A DNA stretch of 64,000 bases from NCBI RefSeq assembly GCF_000224065.1, contig NZ_AFWT01000002.1:186001-250000 (forward strand). The letters are read 5' to 3'. Shown in pieces: positions 18,581 through 27,101 of this stretch. How positions within the stretch are numbered: position 1 is the stretch's first letter; each line of letters starts with the position of its first letter. The DNA is from Thiorhodococcus drewsii AZ1 (lineage in GTDB: Bacteria; Pseudomonadota; Gammaproteobacteria; Chromatiales; Chromatiaceae). Under the pieces are notes generated by a model. It saw only the letters and a list, made by a program, of their open reading frames with translations, had not been told where the DNA came from and did no database searches. Made by a program: the position numbers and the translations under genes.

Positions 18581-21526
18581 ATGGACCGCACCAGCCACTG
18601 TCCCGATTGCTTTCAGTCCCCCGCCCCCAATCCGGTCTGCCGCCATTGTGGTTTCGACTGGCGCGATTATGAGCCTGACTCCAGCCTGCTCGCACCTTTC
18701 ACCGGACTCTGTGATGGACTCTATCGGGTCGGCCGCGTCCTCGGACGGCCGGGTGGTTTCGGCGTGGTCTATGCCGGCTGGCAAACCCGGCTCGGCAAGC
18801 CTGTCGCCATCAAGGAGTTCTTTCCCTCGACCTGGAACCCATTGGCTAAACGCAGTGGGCACGACAGCTTGTCCGTTGTCCCAGTTCAAGCGGATAGCGA
18901 GGCGTTGCTGGACAAATGGAAGAAGCGCTTTCTGGAAGAGGCGCAGTTGCTGGCCCGACTCGAGCATCCGGGCATCGTCCAGGCCCACGACGTACTGGAG
19001 GAGAACAAAACCGCCTACCTGGTGATGGAGCGTCTTCGGGGACAGACCCTGTCGGAATTCCTGGGTGGGCTGAAAGAAACCAGCGCGGGCCTGGTGCTGG
19101 AACGTCGACTACCCGCAGCCCAGGCGCTTCCGCTCCTGTTCTCGGCCCTGGATGGATTGGCCTATCTGCATAGCCAATCCAAATCACAGGGGCCAATCCT
19201 GCACCTGGACCTCAGCCCCAACAACCTCTTCCTTCAGAACGACCCCATCTCGACCGAGCCTGACCCGGGGCGCGTCAAACTGCTCGATTTCGGTCTGGCG
19301 CGACACGGTGCGCGAATGGCTGGCAACGCCTCGATCGGTGCCGGGGTCGGACATCCGCATTTCATGCCCCCGGAACAGGCCGACCCTCAGCGAAACAAAT
19401 CCGTCACAGCTGCCGCAGACACCTACACTCTGGGTGCAACGCTCTACACAGCATTGACCGCATGCGCACCACCGCCGACCGATGCACGCAGCACCGGCGC
19501 ACCGCTCGCCGATTTGAGGGCACGGGTCCCGGAACTGGACTCTGGACTCGCCGGAGTACTAATGGACTGTCTGCGCCTAGCGGCCAACCAGCGTCCCCGG
19601 GATGCCATCGACATGCAATTCCGGCTAGCGGCCCTGACCCAAATGCCGCCTCCGTCCGAGCCGGCTCCTATTCCAAAGCCCGAACCGATTACCGATGAGG
19701 ATGAGATCCAATCCGGTGAGGACGAGGCATTAAGCGTTGACGAATCCGAAGAAAGCCCAATACCTAACCGAAAAACAATCAAAGCCCGGATAAAGAAAAA
19801 GAAGCCAGCAGTTCGTCTGCTGACCCCGTTTGGAATCATCTCTGCAGGCGGTTGGGTTCTTTGGATAACCCTCTCTCTGGAAAGCGATATCCAATTTCCC
19901 ACGCCCGTCCACACGGGTGAGCCGGTCATTCCAGCGCCCCCTCCCGCTGCTGCGCCACCAAAACCAACGTTGCCACACATACCTTTGCCGGATGCCCCAG
20001 CGGGCGAGAATAACGTAGGCTCCAACGTCAATGCCAACACTAGGCGTCTGGATAATAGGGCGATCAGCTCAATCAATCCGGCAAGCCACGAAATCCAAGC
20101 CAATGCTCGCCAAATTGCTGATCTTGAGGGTCGCTTCAACACCCATATCAAGCGCAATGCCCTTACTAGTGGGCACGACGGCCACGCTCTAGATGACTTG
20201 CAAAAGATTCTAGCTCTCATTCCCGAAGGTGGTCGCGCGAAATGGAATGGAATCGAACGCGAACGAGCAAAAATTGAATCTAACGGGCGTAGACGCATTG
20301 CCGATGCCTATCTAGCTTTGGCGTATGCTCAACTCGACCGCAGCGCTCCCGATGCAGCCGCCAATTGGATTGCCAAAGCTGAAGAGATCAACCCGATAAA
20401 TTCGGACCTCATAGGTCTACAATCTCATCTCGGCTTCATATATTTGGAAACTAATACCGATCAAGATAACCGAAAAGCTTTGCGCTTATTTAATAAAGCA
20501 GCCATAAACGGCCATGCCATGGCTCAATATAATCTCGGTGTAATGTATGCAAATGGTCTTGGTACCACCAAAGATGACCGACAGGCTGTAGAGTGGTATC
20601 GCAAGGCAGCCGAGCAAGGAAATGCTGATGCACAAAACAACCTCGGCGTAATGTATGCAAATGGTCTTGGCATCACCAAAGATGACCAACAGGCCGTAGA
20701 GTGGTATCGCAAGGCAGCCGAGCAGGGAAGTGCTGATGCACAAAACAATCTTGGTGTAATGCATTCAGAAGGCCGCGGTATCGAACTGGATCAGCATCAG
20801 GCGTCACATTGGTTTAGAAAAGCGGCTGAACAAGGTCATGCTGCTGCGCAAAACAGTCTCGGTATCGCATTTTTTTACGGACGAGGTGTCATCCAAAGTG
20901 ACCACCAGGCATTGAAATGGTTCCATAAAGCGGCCGAGCAAGGGTATATTGAAGCTCAATACAATCTCGGTTTAATTAACACCTTCGGTCGTGGCACTAA
21001 AAAGGATGACCAGCAATCAGCTGAATGGTTTCACAAAGCCGCCAGTCAAGGACATACTGAAGCACAGTACAATCTTGGTATAATGTATTCAGAAGGCCGT
21101 GGAGTTAAAAAAAATCAATCTCAAGCGGCTCGCTGGTACCGCAAAGCGGCCGAGCAGGGGTTTGCTAATGCACAATACAATCTTGGAATAATGTATTCAG
21201 AAGGCCGCGGAGTTAACAAAGACCAATCTCAAGCAGACCACTGGTATCGCAAAGCAGCCGAACAGGGTCACGCGCAAGCCCAAAATAATTACGGCGTCAA
21301 GTTCATGGTCGGTGAAGGGGTCGGCCCTGACTATTATCAGGCGTTTCTTTGGTTTGAAAAAGCATCGAAACAAGGCCATGCTGACGCACAGAATAACCTC
21401 GGCATGCTTTATGAATTTGGCCTTGGAGTCCCTGCGGATCACCATCAAGCCGCATATTGGTTCCATCAAGCAGCAAATCAAGGGCATAAAGGCGCACGCG
21501 AGATGATTAAAAAATTGAATCTATGA
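18581..21526 (+). CDS. Transmembrane Ser/Thr protein kinase with nine Sel1 repeats
   Basis: A 981-residue paralogue of the preceding kinase. It has the same zinc ribbon (CPDC...CRHC), Gly loop, VAIKEFFP lysine, HLDLSPNN loop (non-RD) and DFGLAR. A charged linker leads to one membrane segment near 412-432, then a Pro-rich stretch, a helical region (residues 480-640) and nine 36-residue Sel1/TPR-like repeats (AEQGxAxAQNNLGVMY-type) running to the C-terminus. The ATG at 18581 follows a GGAG and matches the paralogue's N-terminus; an earlier in-frame start at 18479 would add 34 unsupported residues. The DNA from about 20030 onward is visibly less GC-rich than the kinase half, suggesting that the sensor part was acquired separately. 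Sel1 repeats usually mediate protein-protein contacts. Confidence 0.92.
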   Translation: MDRTSHCPDCFQSPAPNPVCRHCGFDWRDYEPDSSLLAPFTGLCDGLYRVGRVLGRPGGFGVVYAGWQTRLGKPVAIKEFFPSTWNPLAKRSGHDSLSVVPVQADSEALLDKWKKRFLEEAQLLARLEHPGIVQAHDVLEENKTAYLVMERLRGQTLSEFLGGLKETSAGLVLERRLPAAQALPLLFSALDGLAYLHSQSKSQGPILHLDLSPNNLFLQNDPISTEPDPGRVKLLDFGLARHGARMAGNASIGAGVGHPHFMPPEQADPQRNKSVTAAADTYTLGATLYTALTACAPPPTDARSTGAPLADLRARVPELDSGLAGVLMDCLRLAANQRPRDAIDMQFRLAALTQMPPPSEPAPIPKPEPITDEDEIQSGEDEALSVDESEESPIPNRKTIKARIKKKKPAVRLLTPFGIISAGGWVLWITLSLESDIQFPTPVHTGEPVIPAPPPAAAPPKPTLPHIPLPDAPAGENNVGSNVNANTRRLDNRAISSINPASHEIQANARQIADLEGRFNTHIKRNALTSGHDGHALDDLQKILALIPEGGRAKWNGIERERAKIESNGRRRIADAYLALAYAQLDRSAPDAAANWIAKAEEINPINSDLIGLQSHLGFIYLETNTDQDNRKALRLFNKAAINGHAMAQYNLGVMYANGLGTTKDDRQAVEWYRKAAEQGNADAQNNLGVMYANGLGITKDDQQAVEWYRKAAEQGSADAQNNLGVMHSEGRGIELDQHQASHWFRKAAEQGHAAAQNSLGIAFFYGRGVIQSDHQALKWFHKAAEQGYIEAQYNLGLINTFGRGTKKDDQQSAEWFHKAASQGHTEAQYNLGIMYSEGRGVKKNQSQAARWYRKAAEQGFANAQYNLGIMYSEGRGVNKDQSQADHWYRKAAEQGHAQAQNNYGVKFMVGEGVGPDYYQAFLWFEKASKQGHADAQNNLGMLYEFGLGVPADHHQAAYWFHQAANQGHKGAREMIKKLNL
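20501..21472 (+). repeat. Nine tandem 108-bp Sel1-coding repeats
   Basis: Nine in-frame units of exactly 36 codons lie end to end. Each encodes A-x-Q-G-x-A-x-A-Q-x-N-L-G followed by a Tyr/Gly-rich turn and W-(Y/F)-R/H-K-A. Units 2 and 3, and units 7 and 8, are the most alike at DNA level, pointing to recent duplication within the array. This is protein-coding repetition, not a CRISPR. Confidence 0.9.
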
Positions 21527-21683
21527 TTCCGTGAGCCTAATGGTAGGATCATTCGATTTTGAGTCATGAAGCGCAATTTGCATCATTTCATCGAGAAGTA
21601 AAGACGAACGATATACTGAATGGACCGTGACAGGCGTATTTTGCGAGACAACCGTTTAGCTCGGCTTTGGCCAATTTAGGCCG

Positions 21684-21875
21684 TCACCGCAAGCTGGTCG
21701 AGCAAGCGATCTTGCCGAAAATGCGCGGACGCGACAGGAAATAGTATTTGCCGCAGCTGGCCAGCGCCAAGGCGTGGGCGGTCTTGTCGACATAGGTGTA
21801 GCCCTCCTTGATGATCTCGCACAAGGTCTGGATGCCGATGGGGAGCTTCTTCAATGGGGTCTCATGGTTCGCCAA
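21684..21875 (-). pseudogene. Remnant of an AAA-ATPase-like/PD-(D/E)XK family gene
   Basis: 63 residues match only the N-terminus of the widespread family beginning KKLPIGIQ...I..GYxYVDKT...L...GKYYFLSRPRRFGKS (AAA-ATPase-like domain, PF09820 type). The Walker A that should follow SRPR is damaged (IFGKIACS) and the frame ends 10 residues later, whereas intact members have about 500-600 residues. The rest of the gene is absent, so this is a decayed fragment. It overlaps the 3' end of the SEDS gene by 14 bp on the same strand. Confidence 0.75.
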
Positions 21876-24354
21876 ACCTCGACGACCGATTATCCGCCCC
21901 GACCATCATCCAACCACTCGCCAGCCCGATCAGCAGCAACGGCAAGGCGAAGAGCAGCAGGTGACTGTTGCCACTGGCGATGAAGGTCATGGGCTGCCCC
22001 ATGACCGGCAGGAGCCCGAGCACATTGCCCCAGGCGATGAGCGCATGGGCGACGAAGAGCCAGGCCAGCGCGAAGAGCGCGAACGACAAAAAGACGCCCA
22101 GTCCCTGTTGGGCGACATCCTGACGGCGCCCCCAGGCGGATAGCCGCTCGCTCAAGGCAAACAGGGATCCGGCGAACAGCAATTGAAGCAGCAGGACGAG
22201 GATGCCGCCGACGGAACCGGCACGGTTGAGCACGAAGGCCCCGATGAAATCGTTCTGGACCACGGGCAACCCCATCACGGCACCGTTCCAGCCGAAGGGA
22301 CCGGTCACTGGCCCCATGCGCCCTCCCTCGGCGGCCAGATCCAAGGCCAACCTGACCTGATAGCCGCTCTCGGGAAAACGCTCAGGCTGTGCCCAGGCCA
22401 TGAGTCGTGCATATTGCGGAAACCAGCGCGGCAGCATGTCCGGATCGGCATAGATCCAAAACAGAAGACCAAGCCCCAGTATGATCGCCACGACGATTCC
22501 GACCCGGGTCCATCGCGCACCCTGGCTCGGTACGCCGAGCGGATGTGGCGCGACCAGCCACATCCCAGGGAGCACCAGCATCAGGAGCAGCAAGGCCGGC
22601 GACATATCATGCACGGCCCAGAGCAGAGCCAAGGCGAACGTCAGGAAGAAGAGTGCAATCCCTGTCAGCTCCAGGCTGGAGCGCAGCGGCGCAACGCGAT
22701 GATAGGTGACGAGACCGACACGGCGCGCCCACAGCCGCCGTGCCACATAGGCGAGCAGCAATGCGGTGAGGATCTTGACGCCTTCGACAGGCTGCACGCC
22801 AGCCAGCCCCTCCTCTCGCCCGAACAGTCCCTGAGCCAGCAATACGAGCACAGCGCCCGACAAGAGTGAGAGACGCGCACGTCTCCAGGCGGCCGATGCC
22901 TCCGGATCGGTCAGCTGGGTCGCCAAACGTTCGAAGGTCTCGCGCCGGACCAGGGTCAGCGGGACGATCAACCACCCCATCAGAGCCAACAGACGCCAGT
23001 GATCCTGGGCGATCAGGAGCCAACGGGTATCGTCGCCACCAAGCCCCAGTTGTCCCTGTACCAGTGCACCGACCAAGACCAGGCCCAGTGCAGCCGACCA
23101 CAACCAACCGACAGGACCGGCGAGCCGGCCACCGAGACCGAGCAGCAGCGTCGCCAGCCCCCAACCCAGACCGATCGACATCAACAACCACGCCGGGGAA
23201 ACGAGACCGGTCCAGGCGGTCGCCAAGGCCAGGATGCCGAACAGAGGCGCCGGCACCGAAGCGGTCAGCCGAACGCCAAGCGGTATCTGTCCATACGGCC
23301 TGGGCCGACGCAGTTCGAGCACTCCGGCAACCAAGGCCAAGACCAGTGCGGCACAGCCCCAAGGCCAGTGCCCGACCATCCATTCGGTCATCGACGGCAT
23401 AGCAGCGGTCGGCGCGTATGGCCGCCAGTCCGGCGACACACGCTCATCTCGCGAAACAAGCCGCGTCACGCCCCGCTCCTCCGGCCAGACATCGGTTCCT
23501 CGGGTCGGTACCAGCGTCAGGGCCGAGCCATCGGACCCGGCATCCGTCCAGGTGAGCCTGTAACTGGTACGCCCCAAGACCAGACGCTGTGCCGGCTCGA
23601 CCGGATCGTCGAGACGCCACTCCAAGTCACCGAAGCCACGCCACTGCGGCTCGCCGGCGCGAGAGAAGCGGACCTCGGCCGTTCCAGGGGCCAGCCAAAA
23701 ACGCCCCTCGGACCAGAGCACACGGACACCTTTGGCAGGCAGGCCCGGCAAGGACCAGCGCGTCGAACAAGGAACCTGACCGCCGATCGAAAACAGGGCA
23801 AGCTCGGCCGTGGGCCGCACCCGGTGCATCCACCAATCGCCGCCTTCGTCCGGGCAGCCGGAAAAGGGCTCCAGTTCCTGGAAGAGCGTTCCTGCTTCCC
23901 AACGGGCGCGACCAGAGGGTGCGGAAAGAATCAGACGATCCGCCTGGACCTCGGTCACCTCGATCACCCTGCCATCCAGGCTCAAACGGTCACCTGGGGC
24001 TAGAGACCAGCGGCGCAGATAGCGTGTGGGATGCATGCTCGTTGGCGCATCGACCCGACGTCGATCGGACACATTGGCAACCCACCAGCCCGACGCGTCG
24101 TGCCGCACGCGCAGATGATCCAAGACCGCAGAATCGCTGCCTGGACGCTGCCCCAATTCTTTTCGGCCAAGAATCAGGGGGCTCTCATCCGATCCGAGCG
24201 CAATCGTCACCTGTGCCACGACCGAGCCGCTTGGTGCATGCGCCAGCAGCAACCAAGCCGCATAGCCGTAACCGAGCAACAGTAGAACCGCTAACGAAAA
24301 GGGACCGAGCGAGCGATCTTGATGCATGTGCGAATTCAGGAACCCAGGGTACAC
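21862..24354 (-). CDS. SEDS-family (FtsW/RodA-like) peptidoglycan polymerase with large N-terminal extension
   Basis: An 830-residue polytopic protein, about twice the usual SEDS length. One membrane segment near residues 18-38 is followed by about 280 soluble residues. These begin with an FHA-like pattern (LILGRKE near 58-64, a GWWVANVS core, APGDRLSLDGRVIEV near 118-134) and continue as beta-rich sequence. From about 335 onward come many membrane helices. The C-terminal half shows SEDS landmarks: PVVQNDFIGAFV (like the conserved T/N-D-F-I) and GLLPVMGQPMTFIASGN (like LLPVTGVPLPFxSYGG). The essential Asp of RodA-type enzymes plausibly lies in this part. It is transcribed away from the FHA-PP2C-PBP genes across a 177-bp divergent spacer and probably works with that transpeptidase. 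Confidence 0.85.
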   Translation of the reverse strand: MYPGFLNSHMHQDRSLGPFSLAVLLLLGYGYAAWLLLAHAPSGSVVAQVTIALGSDESPLILGRKELGQRPGSDSAVLDHLRVRHDASGWWVANVSDRRRVDAPTSMHPTRYLRRWSLAPGDRLSLDGRVIEVTEVQADRLILSAPSGRARWEAGTLFQELEPFSGCPDEGGDWWMHRVRPTAELALFSIGGQVPCSTRWSLPGLPAKGVRVLWSEGRFWLAPGTAEVRFSRAGEPQWRGFGDLEWRLDDPVEPAQRLVLGRTSYRLTWTDAGSDGSALTLVPTRGTDVWPEERGVTRLVSRDERVSPDWRPYAPTAAMPSMTEWMVGHWPWGCAALVLALVAGVLELRRPRPYGQIPLGVRLTASVPAPLFGILALATAWTGLVSPAWLLMSIGLGWGLATLLLGLGGRLAGPVGWLWSAALGLVLVGALVQGQLGLGGDDTRWLLIAQDHWRLLALMGWLIVPLTLVRRETFERLATQLTDPEASAAWRRARLSLLSGAVLVLLAQGLFGREEGLAGVQPVEGVKILTALLLAYVARRLWARRVGLVTYHRVAPLRSSLELTGIALFFLTFALALLWAVHDMSPALLLLMLVLPGMWLVAPHPLGVPSQGARWTRVGIVVAIILGLGLLFWIYADPDMLPRWFPQYARLMAWAQPERFPESGYQVRLALDLAAEGGRMGPVTGPFGWNGAVMGLPVVQNDFIGAFVLNRAGSVGGILVLLLQLLFAGSLFALSERLSAWGRRQDVAQQGLGVFLSFALFALAWLFVAHALIAWGNVLGLLPVMGQPMTFIASGNSHLLLFALPLLLIGLASGWMMVGADNRSSRFGEP

Positions 24355-24531
24355 TCGCCGCTCAGACTTCGAGGAACAGGGGCGGAAGTCGCGCGGTCAA
24401 GTCGGTTTAAGGAGAGGCCGATCGGCCACGAAGATCATACCGTTCAGCGCCTCCAAGCACAGCCTTGCACTGAGACGATGCGTCGAGCATGACCGCCGCG
24501 CGACTCGGATTCGAAATGGGATTGACATGCC

Positions 24532-26175
24532 ATGGTCGACTTCATCAACCGCGTTCGCCAAGCCCTAGGAGGTTCGGGAGACGCGTCCGTTTCCTACCGC
24601 CGCAATGAATGGCTGCCACCGAACGACGATCATCTGCTCTGGAATCTGACCCTGAGCGGAGTCGAGGATCCACTCGATGCGGATGCGCTTTGGGACAATA
24701 GCGGCGGCAGCGGACGCCATATCCGCGAGCTATCCAGCGGAGAGCCCAACAGACGCCTGTGTCGCGCCCTTCAAGATCATCGACGCTGGGTTCGGTTGAG
24801 CGACCCCAATCACGGACGATGGGTTCTGGGCGATCGTTGCTTCACCGACGTCATCCTCTCGATCCCTCAGAGGGCCTGGGATCAGGATATCCGGGCGACG
24901 GGCGGCGAACGTATCGAGGTGGCGGCGCAAAATTTGATCTTCCGCCATCGAGAAGCCTTCAAGGCCAGCCTGCCAACCGGGCGTCCGCCACGTTACCTGC
25001 TGCGACCCGATCCGCAGTTGCCTGACGATCGCGTCGTCTCCCTGTTCGGTCCTGCCGTCTTTCTTCCCGATCCCGAAGACCAGCCAGCCTTCGATCTGTT
25101 ACCAAGCCTCAACCAGGCCCCTTTAGTCTTGGAGTCGCTACGCTGGTTGCCAACTGGACACACGCACGCACAGCCACCGGGTTTTTATGCAGATCAGGAA
25201 TGTCTATTGCTGACACCGGAGGGACGCGGCCCGATACCGGTGCCAGGTTGGCACACCCCGGATGACGCCTATCTCCTATTGCGCCGCACGGGAGTCAATG
25301 AGTGGGCGGCGTATGGCAGCAGCGGGAACGACTGGAAGGCCAGCGAACGACGACACGGAGACGGCTGGGTCTTCGAGCTTCGCAGTCCCGATGGCCAGGC
25401 GAAACAAATACTCTCGCTGGAACTCGCGCCCGCGCATCTCGGACAGCAGCAGACAGTCGGCGACGCCGGCGGCACACTGATACCCGGCCTGCCCTCACCG
25501 GTCTCTCCCTACACCCTGGAGCTCGAAGCCATTGCGCTCCCAGCGCTGCATCAGGGACTGAGACAGTGGACGATCTGGTTGGGACAAGACGGCACGCTGG
25601 CAACGCCAGAGCAGATCGGACGGTATCCAGACACGCTCATTCGCGTGCAGTTGGATGGACGCGGCCTCTCGCTCGCCATTCCAGGCGAGCCGCTTCAGAC
25701 GCTTGGCGAACACCTGACTGAGCCGGTCGAGATCGGCCAAACCGATGCCAAACTGCTTCCGTTCGAGTCACCGGGAGGCCGAGGGCTTTTATCGCTTCCT
25801 CGACCCGACCTCTACTCACCGGCATACGAGAGGCGTCTATTGGGACGCACGGATCCGACGAACCCCGGTAGTCGGCCCGATATTGCACTGGATCAGCTGG
25901 CCCAGCCCGGCGGGCTGCTCTGGTCCAACGGCATCGATCCTGGATTCACGCTCTGCAACCTGAGCGTGTCGCGCAGCCACGCCTGGATTTGGGTGGACGG
26001 AGACCAGTTGCTGGCCGAGGCCTGCAAACCGAACTGCTCACTCATGCACCTCGATCGGAACGGTCGTCTCCAACCCATGCAGGACGACCAAGAGGGTCAG
26101 GCATTGCGCATTCCACCCGGGGATGGCCTGCTCGCCGGCAATTATCTGCTGCGCTTTCGCTCCAAGGGTGGTTGA
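24532..26175 (+). CDS. FHA-domain protein
   Basis: A 547-residue soluble protein. The C-terminus (about 445-545) has an FHA pattern: RRLLGRTD (Gly-Arg), LSVSRSHAWIWVDG (S-R-S-H phospho-Thr loop) and PPGDGLLAGNYLLRF at the end. The long N-terminal region (1-430) is beta-rich, with GRHIRELSSGEP...NHGRWVLGDRCF suggesting a second degenerate FHA-like or related fold; no enzyme motif is seen. The FHA domain would read threonine phosphorylation by the nearby kinases. The stop codon overlaps the start of the PP2C gene (TGATG), so the two are translationally coupled. The start at 24532 lacks a strong ribosome site; an upstream in-frame start was not identified. Confidence 0.85.
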   Translation: MVDFINRVRQALGGSGDASVSYRRNEWLPPNDDHLLWNLTLSGVEDPLDADALWDNSGGSGRHIRELSSGEPNRRLCRALQDHRRWVRLSDPNHGRWVLGDRCFTDVILSIPQRAWDQDIRATGGERIEVAAQNLIFRHREAFKASLPTGRPPRYLLRPDPQLPDDRVVSLFGPAVFLPDPEDQPAFDLLPSLNQAPLVLESLRWLPTGHTHAQPPGFYADQECLLLTPEGRGPIPVPGWHTPDDAYLLLRRTGVNEWAAYGSSGNDWKASERRHGDGWVFELRSPDGQAKQILSLELAPAHLGQQQTVGDAGGTLIPGLPSPVSPYTLELEAIALPALHQGLRQWTIWLGQDGTLATPEQIGRYPDTLIRVQLDGRGLSLAIPGEPLQTLGEHLTEPVEIGQTDAKLLPFESPGGRGLLSLPRPDLYSPAYERRLLGRTDPTNPGSRPDIALDQLAQPGGLLWSNGIDPGFTLCNLSVSRSHAWIWVDGDQLLAEACKPNCSLMHLDRNGRLQPMQDDQEGQALRIPPGDGLLAGNYLLRFRSKGG

Positions 26176-27101
26176 TGGGTGTCATCGGACGCTGTATCTC
26201 CGCGCTACTGCCTGATTTCAAGACCGAGGCGGTCAGCCTCACCGGTCTCAGGCACGAGAATCAGGACAACTATCTGATCATTGCGCAAGGCTCAGATGGA
26301 CAGCCCAAGGCGCGTTGGCTGCGCGACGCATCCGCCGCCGAGGAGACGCGCGCCTCCTGGCCGAGCCGTTGGATCCGATTGGCCGTCTTGGATGGTATGG
26401 GCGGCCATACCCATGGACGCGAAATCGCCGAGGCGGCCGTCGATGCGCTGCGGCGATTGCCACCCTGCCAATCGACATTCAAGCAGCGCCGCGCCGTCGT
26501 CGATCTGCATCGAAACCTGCTTCGCCAGTTCGGAACCGGCCAAGCCAACAGCCCAGGAACCACACTGGTCTGGGCCGAAATCGATCGGCTCCGACGTCGC
26601 TGTCATTTGCTGCATCTTGGCGACAGCCGTGCCTGGCTCGGGATGAACGATCGCTGGCACCCTCTGACCCATGACCATACATTGGCCGAATTCGGCTATC
26701 GTGACGGACGCATCGATCCCTCGGCCTATGCCGCCGAGAGCGAGAGACGCAACCAACCCCTCGCCCAGGCGCTTGGACATGGGACTTGGGGTGTCATCAT
26801 GGATGCGGAGGGCCATGAAAGCTTCGGTTTCGCCCCCGAAATCCGGCTCGATGCCATGCACGACCTATCACCCTCACTGCAGGGGCACGCCGATCTCCGC
26901 ACGATCGACTTGCCAAGAGGCACACCCTTGATCTTGGCGACCGATGGTTTATGGAGTGGAATCGGATGCGATCTGCCACCCCCGACCGAACTCATGGTTC
27001 CCGGCGCAATCGGCGACCTGGCTCAAACGGCGATCGATGCGGGAAGCACTGACAATACGACCTTGATCATTGGTCACTTCGACCCGGAACCCGCCTCATG
27101 A
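26175..27101 (+). CDS. PP2C-type Ser/Thr protein phosphatase
   Basis: A 308-residue PPM phosphatase. Motifs in order: RHENQDNYL (first metal Asp), VLDGMGGHTHG (metal Asp-Gly-Met-Gly-Gly), TTLVWAEI, HLGDSRAWL, LTHDHT, LILATDGLW (metal Asp) and DNTTLIIG. All metal-binding acidic positions are present, so it should be active. It lacks a membrane segment, unlike actinobacterial PstP. It overlaps the FHA gene by 1 base and the penicillin-binding gene by 4 bases (ATGA), giving a tight three-gene operon. It is the likely counter-enzyme of the two kinases upstream. Confidence 0.93.
   Translation: MGVIGRCISALLPDFKTEAVSLTGLRHENQDNYLIIAQGSDGQPKARWLRDASAAEETRASWPSRWIRLAVLDGMGGHTHGREIAEAAVDALRRLPPCQSTFKQRRAVVDLHRNLLRQFGTGQANSPGTTLVWAEIDRLRRRCHLLHLGDSRAWLGMNDRWHPLTHDHTLAEFGYRDGRIDPSAYAAESERRNQPLAQALGHGTWGVIMDAEGHESFGFAPEIRLDAMHDLSPSLQGHADLRTIDLPRGTPLILATDGLWSGIGCDLPPPTELMVPGAIGDLAQTAIDAGSTDNTTLIIGHFDPEPAS

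Noticed and set aside
20501-21472. Regularly spaced direct repeats that could suggest CRISPR
   Set aside because: Units are contiguous, in frame, 108 bp and encode Sel1 motifs; there are no spacers and no cas genes.
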